Positions 6,852-13,201 of a stretch of DNA of 15,219 bases are shown piece after piece; within the stretch, counting starts at the first letter, position 1, and each line of letters starts with the position of its first letter. The stretch is from Desulfonatronovibrio sp. GTDB taxonomy: Bacteria; Desulfobacterota; Desulfovibrionia; Desulfovibrionales; Desulfonatronovibrionaceae. The stretch covers positions 1 through 15,219 of the forward strand of contig PWPY01000006.1 of the NCBI GenBank assembly GCA_003558575.1, in the 5' to 3' direction. Both the position numbers and the translations under genes were made by a program. Under the pieces are notes generated by a model. It worked only from the letters and a program-made list of their open reading frames with translations, was not told the DNA's origin and did not search any database.

Positions 6852-8291
6852 CTAAATGCACAATTTCATGTTCCTGGCTGCCAGAACCTCATCAAGCCGT
6901 GTAACGGGGGTATTCTGTGGTGAACCTTTAACAAATTCAGGGTTCTCTTCAGCCTGTTTCAAAATCTCAATGAAATCATCTACAAAAGTATCCAGGGTTT
7001 CCCTGCTCTCTGTCTCTGTAGGCTCGATCATCAGACATTCTTTAACAATAAGAGGAAAATACACTGTTGGAGCATAATGTCCTTTGTCCAGAAGAGCCTT
7101 GGCTATATCAACTGCCCTGACCCCTTTTTCAGCCTGGTTGACCGCGGAGGCTACAAACTCATGCATACAGGTTCTGTTGTAAGGAATATGAAGGTGATTT
7201 TCCAATTTTTTTCTTAAGTAGTTGGCAGAAAGAACAGCGTTTTCTGAAACGCGCAACAGGCCTTCCCTGCCCAGACGAAGAATATAAGCGTAAGCCTTGA
7301 GCATCACCGCAAAATTCCCATAAAACGGAGCGATATAGCCAATGGAGTCAGGATAGTCGTACTTTAGAAAAAACTGCCCATCATCAAGGCGCACCACTCT
7401 GGATATGGGAAGAAAAGGTTCAAGCTTTTTATTGACACCCACAGGCCCTGAGCCAGGCCCACCACTTCCATGAGGTGTACCAAAGGTTTTATGCAGGTTC
7501 AGGTGAACCACATCAAAGCCCACCTCCCCCGGAAGCATCCTGCCAAGTACAGCATTGAGATTTGCACCGTCGTAGTAAAGCAGACCATCAACTGAGTGAA
7601 TAAGATCAACAATTTCCGACAGATGAGTTTCAAAAAGCCCCAGGGTATTGGGACAGGTCATCATTATTCCTGCCACCTGGTCGTCAAGAACATCCTTTAG
7701 GGCTGAAGGATCAATTATCCCGTCTCTGGATTTTATGGTCAACACATCATAACCGGCAATAGCTGCAGATGACGGGTTGGTTCCATGGGCAGAATCAGGA
7801 ACGATTATTTTGGTCTTGTGATTACCTTTTTTGTGATGGTAAGCAGCCATGAGCATTGCTCCGGTGAGCTCTCCATGGGCTCCGGCCATAGGCTGGAGAG
7901 TGTAAGCATCCATTCCGGTTATCCGGCAGAGCAGGTCTTCCAGATCATAAATCACCTCTAAGGCTCCCTGAGTATAAAGACCGGCTCCTTTTAGCTGAGG
8001 CAGAAGAGGATGCAGCTCTGTAAAGGCAGGGAGTTGCGCCACCTGCTCCATGAACTTGGGATTGTATTTCATGGTGCATGAGCCAAGGGGATAAAAATTT
8101 GAGTCTACTCCAAAATTACGCCTGGAAAGCTTAGTAAAATGACGTACGACATCGAGCTCGCTCATTTGCGGCAAGTCAGGAGGTGATTTGCGCGTCAACT
8201 CTCCAGGCAGAAAATTATTATCCGTACCCTCATTATCTTTCTGAAAAGGACTTAGACGCCCGTTTACTGATTGTTCAAAAATTGTTTTCAT
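6852..8291 (-). CDS. gcvPB: Glycine dehydrogenase (decarboxylating) subunit 2
   Basis: PLP-binding half of the split P protein. With GcvPA it decarboxylates glycine and passes the aminomethyl group to the lipoyl arm of GcvH. The 479 residues include the start region SRRNFGVDSNFYPLGSCTMK, the cofactor environment MAGAHGELTGAML and DSAHGTNPSSAAIAGYD, and the PLP lysine in HLNLHKTFGTPHGSGGPG, which I place at Lys268. The family length is about 480-500. The ATG at 8289-8291 lies inside the end of gcvPA (17-bp overlap) and is preceded by a purine-rich AGGGGGAAG, so the two subunits are probably made in equal amounts by translational coupling. The C-terminus ends 42 nt before lpd. Confidence 0.97.
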   Translation of the reverse strand: MKTIFEQSVNGRLSPFQKDNEGTDNNFLPGELTRKSPPDLPQMSELDVVRHFTKLSRRNFGVDSNFYPLGSCTMKYNPKFMEQVAQLPAFTELHPLLPQLKGAGLYTQGALEVIYDLEDLLCRITGMDAYTLQPMAGAHGELTGAMLMAAYHHKKGNHKTKIIVPDSAHGTNPSSAAIAGYDVLTIKSRDGIIDPSALKDVLDDQVAGIMMTCPNTLGLFETHLSEIVDLIHSVDGLLYYDGANLNAVLGRMLPGEVGFDVVHLNLHKTFGTPHGSGGPGSGPVGVNKKLEPFLPISRVVRLDDGQFFLKYDYPDSIGYIAPFYGNFAVMLKAYAYILRLGREGLLRVSENAVLSANYLRKKLENHLHIPYNRTCMHEFVASAVNQAEKGVRAVDIAKALLDKGHYAPTVYFPLIVKECLMIEPTETESRETLDTFVDDFIEILKQAEENPEFVKGSPQNTPVTRLDEVLAARNMKLCI

Positions 8292-9621
8292 TGAGCTTCC
8301 CCCTGATTAGTTCGCATAAAACGCCTATATCCTGCTGGCTAACCTTTTCAGTACAGGCCACAAGAAGACAATTTTCCATGTCCTTATAATATCTGCTCAG
8401 AGGAAATCCAGGCACATATCCCTCGCGAACCATGTCCCCAATAAGATCATAGGCATTAATGGGCAGCTTAAGGGCAAATTCATTGCCAAAAGGGGCGTTG
8501 TTTAAAAGTTCCACCCCCTCAATGGAAGTCAGTTTTGAGGCTGCGTAATGAGCCAGATCCATACTTTTCAAGGCTGTCTGACTAAGGCCCTCCGGACCCA
8601 TAAGACAGATATAGGCCAGGGCCTGCAACGCACACAGGCTTTGGTTGGAGCAGATATTTGATGTGGCCTTCTCCCTTCGGATATGTTGTTCTCTGGTTTG
8701 GAGAGTCAACACATATCCAGCCCTGCTTTGAGTATCCTTAGTACGTCCCACAATCCTGCCGGGCATCTGTCTGATGAGTTTGCGGGTGCAGGTCATAATT
8801 CCCAGATAGGGCCCGCCAAAACTTAAGGGCAGGCCTAAGGACTGTCCCTCGGCAACGGCAATGTCAGCGCCCATTTCACCTGGGGTTTTAAGGACACTCT
8901 GTAGAAGAGGATATACTGAAATTATTGAGATTATCCCAAGCTCGCGACACTTGGAGAAAAGATCGCTGTAATCGAAAATATTCCCGAAAAAGCTGGGATT
9001 CTGAACAATTAAAGCCGCGCAATCTTCATCTATGGCCTTTTCAAGGTCCTGCACTGCTGCCAATCCATGGTTGTGATCAATCACTTTCAACTCAAGATGC
9101 AGATTTTTGGTGTAGCAACTGAGCATTGCTTGATAAATGGGACTCAGATCCGCGGATATAATAATGCGCTTACGCTTGTTCTGACGCACAGCCATCATCA
9201 TGGCTTCATAAATGGCAGTCCCTCCATCATAAACTGAAGCATTGGCAAAATCCATATTTAACAGCCTGCACATTGCACTCTGATACTCAAAAAGGGCCTG
9301 CAGGCTTCCCTGAGATGCTTCCGCCTGATACGGAGTATAGGCCGTATAAAATTCTGAACGTGAAACAAGGGCTGGACCAGCCGCAGGAATATAATGATCG
9401 TAAAACCCTGCTCCCAGAAAGCTCTTAAGCCCGGTACTGTTGAAGGATGCAAGCTTTCTGATATATTCAGTAACCTCCATTTCGCTTTTGCCCGGAGGAA
9501 TGTGAAAGTTCCCGGCCCTTAAATCCCTGGGAATATCCTTGAAAAGATCTTCCATGGACCCAATTCCGATGACCTCAAGCATTTCTTTTTGCTGTTGCAA
9601 AGTATGTGGTATATAAGGCAT
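8275..9621 (-). CDS. gcvPA: Glycine dehydrogenase (decarboxylating) subunit 1
   Basis: Partner of GcvPB in the two-subunit glycine decarboxylase. The 448 residues match the family in length and motifs: MPYIPHTLQQQKEMLEVIGI at the start, LFKDIPRDLR, FLGAGFYDHYIPA, FYTAYTPYQAEASQGSLQALFEYQ, ANASVYDGGTAIYEAMMMA and GRTKDTQSRAGYVLTLQTREQHIRREKATSNICSNQ. This half has the aminotransferase-like fold but lacks the PLP lysine, as expected. It starts 22 nt after gcvH without a clear Shine-Dalgarno and overlaps gcvPB by 17 bp. Confidence 0.97.
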   Translation of the reverse strand: MPYIPHTLQQQKEMLEVIGIGSMEDLFKDIPRDLRAGNFHIPPGKSEMEVTEYIRKLASFNSTGLKSFLGAGFYDHYIPAAGPALVSRSEFYTAYTPYQAEASQGSLQALFEYQSAMCRLLNMDFANASVYDGGTAIYEAMMMAVRQNKRKRIIISADLSPIYQAMLSCYTKNLHLELKVIDHNHGLAAVQDLEKAIDEDCAALIVQNPSFFGNIFDYSDLFSKCRELGIISIISVYPLLQSVLKTPGEMGADIAVAEGQSLGLPLSFGGPYLGIMTCTRKLIRQMPGRIVGRTKDTQSRAGYVLTLQTREQHIRREKATSNICSNQSLCALQALAYICLMGPEGLSQTALKSMDLAHYAASKLTSIEGVELLNNAPFGNEFALKLPINAYDLIGDMVREGYVPGFPLSRYYKDMENCLLVACTEKVSQQDIGVLCELIRGKLNENNF

Positions 9622-9643
9622 GGCTTATCAGACCTTCAGGCAG

Positions 9644-10018
9644 TTAATCGCCTTGGATTAATTGAGCGTATTCATCAGCACTTAAAAGATTGGACACTGT
9701 TGCGGATGACTTGATCCGGATTATCCAGCCCTTGCCAAAAGGATCCTCATTGATGAGTTCAGGTGTATCCTCCAGATCTGTATTCACTGCAATGATCTCC
9801 CCGGATATTGGAGCATATATTTCACTTGCTGCCTTTACTGACTCCACCACAGCCATTTCATCCCCCTGCTCAACGAGTTTGCCCACCTCAGGCAACTCCA
9901 CAAAGGTTATGTCCCCTAACTGTTCCTGTGCAAAAAAGGTAATTCCCGCGATAAAACACTCACCATCTTCTTTCACCCATTCATGGGATCTGGTATACTG
10001 AAAATCCTGAGGTAACAT
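9644..10018 (-). CDS. gcvH: Glycine cleavage system H protein
   Basis: Small shuttle protein whose lipoyl-lysine carries the aminomethyl intermediate between the P, T and L proteins. The 124 residues match the family: YTRSHEWVKEDGECFIAGIT, AQEQLGDITFVELPEVG and the lipoylation site VVESVKAASEIYAP with Lys62, then GEIIAVN and a C-terminal DPFGKGWIIRI. The frame is open 39 codons further upstream, but I chose the ATG at 10016-10018: it gives the usual N-terminus, the upstream codons look unlike the family, and a perfect AAGGAGG lies 9 nt before it. First gene of gcvH-gcvPA-gcvPB-lpd. The usual companion gcvT is not upstream: that side holds only non-coding repeats and then a gene on the other strand. 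Confidence 0.96.
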   Translation of the reverse strand: MLPQDFQYTRSHEWVKEDGECFIAGITFFAQEQLGDITFVELPEVGKLVEQGDEMAVVESVKAASEIYAPISGEIIAVNTDLEDTPELINEDPFGKGWIIRIKSSATVSNLLSADEYAQLIQGD

Positions 10019-10027
10019 TAACCTTGT

Positions 10028-10034
10028 CCTCCTT
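10028..10034 (-). promoter_or_regulatory. Ribosome binding site that fixes the gcvH start
   Basis: AAGGAGG on the minus strand, 9 nt before the ATG at 10016-10018. It decides against the longer open frame beginning at 10135. Confidence 0.85.
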
Positions 10035-10324
10035 GGTTTATTATTCGAAATCATGCCCTGCGAAATAATTCTCAGGCTGAACAAGTCCAAATTTATTATT
10101 CTGCTATCTTTTCCTTGTAGAAAAAACAATATCAAAAACCAGGCTGTTTCTAATCACCCTTACAACAAGGATACAGATACAAACTGAATAGGATGCCAAG
10201 AAAATTGATTTTATAATTTATCTGGATTAATAGTTTGCTGGTCATTAAACAGAACTGACTACTGTATGTCATGAATACTTTGACACTTAAAAATTTATTT
10301 CCTGTGTCTTTTATCAAACCTTAC
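10035..10324. other. A/T-rich upstream region of the gcv operon
   Basis: About 290 bp without a supported gene. It should hold the gcv promoter, but I found no convincing -35/-10 pair on the minus strand. I looked for a glycine riboswitch (paired aptamers with the GGACAGAG and AGGG/GGGACGAC-type blocks) and did not see one. No sigma-54 (-24/-12) pattern was evident either. Confidence 0.5.
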
Positions 10325-10556
10325 AAGCAACTTGAAGCGTATTGGCAATAAAACCAGGACTTTACGGCTTTGTCATACAGATTGCTTCGGTCGCTTAAGC
10401 TCCCTCGCAATGACAGGTTTTGCGTAACTTCACCTGTGACATATTAGTTGTCATTACGAGCGAGTCTTCGAGCGAAGCAATCCCAGCTTGAGACAAATTA
10501 AAAATTACTTAGAGGTTTGATCCCGGGCATGCCCGGGTGGTACGCTTCTAAGTAAC
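10325..10556. repeat. Composite palindromic repeat, copy B (upstream of gcv)
   Basis: About 232 bp, colinear with and in the same orientation as copy A at 5201-5440. It begins AAGCAACTTG (10325-10334), has CTTTGTCATACAGATTGC (10368-10385) and CTCCCTCGCAATGACAGGT (10400-10418), then the inverted arm TCATTACGAGCGAG...GAAGCAATC (about 10451-10482). It ends in a strong hairpin: outer arms TTACTTAGA (10505-10513) and TCTAAGTAA (10547-10555) are perfectly complementary and enclose the perfect 16-bp palindrome CCCGGGCATGCCCGGG (10522-10537). There is no coding capacity; the apparent minus-strand ORF at 10505-10756 is made of repeats. Confidence 0.82.
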
Positions 10557-10566
10557 TTCAAAAAAA

Positions 10567-10673
10567 CTGGACCCCGGATCAAAGCCTGTCCCGGACTCTG
10601 ATCCGGGATCCGGGGTGACGGTTTAAGAACGTTTTTACTCTTTACCGTCATTCCGGCGAAAGCCGGAATCCAG
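10567..10673. repeat. Pair of facing hairpins of the GTCATTCCGG type
   Basis: Two related half-elements face each other: CTGG...GTGACGG (10567-10621) and CCGTCAT...CCAG (10645-10673). The right half has a perfect 7-bp stem TTCCGGC/GCCGGAA with a GAAA loop (10651-10668). The left half has CCCGGATC (10573-10580) complementary to GATCCGGG (10600-10607). The motif GTCATTCCGGCGAAAGCCGGAATCC-type is widely dispersed in proteobacterial genomes; it is recognised here from the pattern only. Confidence 0.7.
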
Positions 10674-10690
10674 GTTTTTGATGGGTGTAA

Positions 10691-10735
10691 GTTACTTGTC
10701 GGTTTGGTCCAGGGTCCACCCTGGTGTAACGCCTG
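10691..10735. repeat. Third copy of the terminal hairpin of the composite repeat
   Basis: GTTACTTGTCGGTTTGG followed by a hairpin CCAGGGT/ACCCTGG with a 2-nt loop (10709-10724) and then TGTAACGCCT. It aligns with the ends of copies A (5395-5437) and B (10505-10546): all three read ACTT, three variable bases, GGTTTG or GGTGTG, a G/C-rich palindrome, then ACGC. The hairpin stems differ in sequence but keep complementarity. Confidence 0.65.
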
Positions 10736-10770
10736 CGTTTGACAAAAGAGATGCACTTTTAGCCTGCATA

Positions 10771-10826
10771 TAACCCTTAAAACTTAACCCTTAACCCTTA
10801 ACCCTTAACCCTTAAAACTTAAAACT
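10771..10826 (+). repeat. Tandem 7-bp repeat, eight units, before the ABC-F gene
   Basis: Eight perfect heptamers in a row of two types: TAACCCT, TAAAACT, TAACCCT four times, TAAAACT twice. The array ends 20 bp before the ATG at 10847, so it lies in the promoter or leader of the ABC-F-mutT-pilB unit. Upstream, TTGACA (10739-10744) and TATAAC (10769-10774) resemble promoter boxes but are 24 bp apart, too far for a standard promoter. Such short repeats can change unit number by slippage. Confidence 0.85.
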
Positions 10827-10846
10827 TTTATAAAAAATTACCATAA

Positions 10847-12805
10847 ATGAAAATAACCATCAGCAATATTTCCAAAAATTACAGCGGCGAAGAACTGTTT
10901 AAAGACCTTACCTTTGAGGTCAATTCAGGCAACCGACTGGCAGTGACCGGTCCCAACGGCTGCGGAAAAAGCACAATTCTGAAAATGATCGCCGGCCTTG
11001 TGGATCCTGACACAGGCAATATCTCCAGGCCAAGGGGAATGCGCACAGGTTATGTTGCCCAGGAACTTCAGGACCATGAGCTTGACTCATCCCTTCTGGA
11101 GTATGTCCTGGATGTCCTCCCTGACTGGGGTCAATTCTGGAGTAAATGGAAAAAAGCCATTGCACTGAAAGATAATGACCAGCTTACAAAATTATCCCAT
11201 ATCCAGGCTGAGATGGAAGAATCTCATGGCTATAATCCCGAATACAGGGCTGAAAAAATCCTGTCTGGACTGGGGTTTGAAGAGAAAACATTTAATTCGC
11301 CCTTAAGACTGTTATCCGGAGGATGGAGGGAGAGGGCCAAACTTTCGCGGGTGTTGCTTCAGGGAGCTGACGTCCTTGTTCTGGACGAACCAACCAACCA
11401 TCTGGATATGGAAGCTGTCCTCTGGCTTGAAGACTATCTCCTCAATTTTTCCGGCATCCTTGTGCTTGTGGCCCATGACCGCTTCTTTCTGGACAAGGTA
11501 ACCACCCATGTCCTTCACCTGGGCTTTGACAAACCATATTTTAGACAGGGCAATTACAGCTCATTTATAACATGGCACGAACAAAGGGAAATCCTTAAAG
11601 ACAAGGAGCGGGAAAAGATCTCTGGTCAGATCAAACACCTGAAATCTTTCGTGGATCGATTCAGATATAAAGCTACAAAAGCTAAACAGGCCCAGGCCAG
11701 GCTGTCTCAAATGGGCAAGCTTTCTTCCCGAATGAATGAATTCACTTCAGACCAGAAAGGAAAGACCCTGAACTTTTCCTGGCCCCTTCCCAGAAAAGCC
11801 AGCCGGGTGGCCATAACCTGTTCTGATATGGATTTTACTCATGAGGGAAAGCCCCAGATCTTTAAGGATCTCAATTTTCAGATTTTTGACGGACAGAAAA
11901 TCGCCCTTATGGGCCCCAATGGAAGCGGCAAGTCAACCCTTTTCAAACTTATCATGGGACAGCTTTCCCCTGACAGAGGGACTGCAAAATTAGGACAAAA
12001 CACTTGGCCCGGTTACTTTACCCAGCACCAGACAGATACATTGATTCTGGAAAACACTGTTATTACTGAAATAAGAAGGCTTGCCAGGGACAACCCCACA
12101 GAAGAGGAAATACGTTCGGTTCTGGGTCTTTTTATGCTTGATGAAACTTTCTGGGACAGAAAAACAGCAAGTCTCAGTGGCGGAGAAAAATCACGTCTTA
12201 TTCTGGCTTCGCTTTTTCTCGTCAAGGCCAACTTGCTTTTATTGGATGAACCTACCAACCATCTGGACATGGAAAGCAGAGAAGCCCTCATAGCTGCACT
12301 CAATGATTTTTCTGGAGCAGTATTTATGATTGCCCATGATCGATTTCTGCTATCAAAGGTAGCCAGAGAGGTCTGGTCTCTTGATAAATGTGGCATTGTT
12401 CAGCATGGAGTTGATTTTGACCAGTACTACCGAAATTATATAATTAAAACTCAGGAAAATATCCGGCCTGAGTCTTTACAGGAAGATCCCACTGCACAAA
12501 AAAAAGAGGAATGTTCTCAGAAACAAAAACGCAGGCAGGAAGCTCAGCTTCGAAATGAAATCTATCAACTGCTTAAGCCCTTGAAACAGGAATACAGTCT
12601 CAAAGAAATTAGACTTGAAAAATGTCTCATCAGACAGGAAGAGGTTGAGACAATAATGGCTCTGCCTGAAACCTACCAGGAACCAGAAAAGTTCAAGGCC
12701 CTCAACAAAGAATACCAGAGCTTGGTTGAAGAAAACGAAGACCTTATGCACAGCCTTGAGAGTCTGGAAAAAAAAATCATGGATCTTGAGTCCAAAAAGC
12801 CGTAA
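10847..12805 (+). CDS. ABC-F family ATP-binding protein (ribosome-associated type)
   Basis: Soluble protein with two ABC ATPase domains and no membrane segment, typical of ABC-F factors that act on the ribosome. Domain 1 has Walker A GPNGCGKST (Lys41), signature LSGG (156-159) and LDEPTNHLD with catalytic Glu181. Domain 2 has GPNGSGKST (Lys362), LSGGE (443-447) and LDEPTNHLD with Glu468. Between them a basic helical linker, FRYKATKAKQAQARLSQM, matches the region that contacts P-site tRNA in this family. Residues about 560-652 form a charged, probably coiled-coil C-terminal domain as in Uup and YheS. At 652 residues it is closest in size to those two, but I cannot assign the subgroup; resistance-type ABC-F proteins are an alternative. 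The ATG at 10847 has no clear Shine-Dalgarno and is preceded by the heptamer array. It is followed 6 bp later by the mutT-like gene. Confidence 0.93.
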   Translation: MKITISNISKNYSGEELFKDLTFEVNSGNRLAVTGPNGCGKSTILKMIAGLVDPDTGNISRPRGMRTGYVAQELQDHELDSSLLEYVLDVLPDWGQFWSKWKKAIALKDNDQLTKLSHIQAEMEESHGYNPEYRAEKILSGLGFEEKTFNSPLRLLSGGWRERAKLSRVLLQGADVLVLDEPTNHLDMEAVLWLEDYLLNFSGILVLVAHDRFFLDKVTTHVLHLGFDKPYFRQGNYSSFITWHEQREILKDKEREKISGQIKHLKSFVDRFRYKATKAKQAQARLSQMGKLSSRMNEFTSDQKGKTLNFSWPLPRKASRVAITCSDMDFTHEGKPQIFKDLNFQIFDGQKIALMGPNGSGKSTLFKLIMGQLSPDRGTAKLGQNTWPGYFTQHQTDTLILENTVITEIRRLARDNPTEEEIRSVLGLFMLDETFWDRKTASLSGGEKSRLILASLFLVKANLLLLDEPTNHLDMESREALIAALNDFSGAVFMIAHDRFLLSKVAREVWSLDKCGIVQHGVDFDQYYRNYIIKTQENIRPESLQEDPTAQKKEECSQKQKRRQEAQLRNEIYQLLKPLKQEYSLKEIRLEKCLIRQEEVETIMALPETYQEPEKFKALNKEYQSLVEENEDLMHSLESLEKKIMDLESKKP

Positions 12806-12811
12806 TTATTC

Positions 12812-13201
12812 ATGGAATGGATTAAAGTAGCAGCCGGAATTGTGGTTAAAGAGAGCCTGATTCTAACAGTAAAAAGGCCGCCGGGTAAAACCCTGGCTGG
12901 ATTCTGGGAGTTTCCCGGAGGAAAAGCTGAACCCGGAGAATCTGTTGAAAATGCTCTGAAAAGAGAGCTCCAGGAAGAGATCAGCATTAAACCTGTTGAT
13001 TTCTGGTTGTGGACCAGCATCAAAAAAAGCTATGATCATATCAATGCCCATGTACATTTTTTTATTGTAAACAGCTTTGAAGGACAGGTTCATTCCAGAG
13101 AAAAACAGGAACTTATCTGGATCCATCCGGCAGATATCAATGAGAAGGACTTTCTGCCGGCTGACAGAGAAATTTTAAAAAAGGTTGTCCATATTTTATG
13201 A
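12812..13201 (+). CDS. Nudix hydrolase, MutT-like (8-oxo-dGTP diphosphatase type)
   Basis: 129-residue cytoplasmic hydrolase, probably removing oxidised nucleotides such as 8-oxo-dGTP. The order is that of MutT: an N-terminal strand VAAGIVVKESLILTVKRPP, then GFWEFPGGKAEPGES and the Nudix box from Gly37 to Ile59 with RELQEE (Arg51, Glu52, Glu55, Glu56), the metal-binding core. The box normally ends in E-x-G-hydrophobic, but here Ser58 replaces the glycine; all metal ligands are kept. The C-terminus (ELIWIHPADINEKDFLPADREIL) also resembles MutT. It begins 6 bp after the ABC-F stop without a visible Shine-Dalgarno, and its TGA overlaps the ATG of the next gene (ATGA, 13198-13201). Other Nudix substrates cannot be excluded. 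Confidence 0.9.
   Translation: MEWIKVAAGIVVKESLILTVKRPPGKTLAGFWEFPGGKAEPGESVENALKRELQEEISIKPVDFWLWTSIKKSYDHINAHVHFFIVNSFEGQVHSREKQELIWIHPADINEKDFLPADREILKKVVHIL

Noticed and set aside
10019..10135. A 39-codon N-terminal extension of GcvH
   Set aside because: The AAGGAGG before the ATG at 10018 and the family N-terminus both support the shorter protein.
10505..10756. An 83-codon minus-strand ORF in the gcv/ABC-F intergenic region
   Set aside because: It runs entirely through palindromic repeats, and its translation (for example TWIPAFAGMT) is the well-known false product of such repeats.
10771..10826. CRISPR or telomere-like array
   Set aside because: The units are only 7 bp, have no spacers and lie inside a chromosome-like region, so a simple tandem repeat is the right call.
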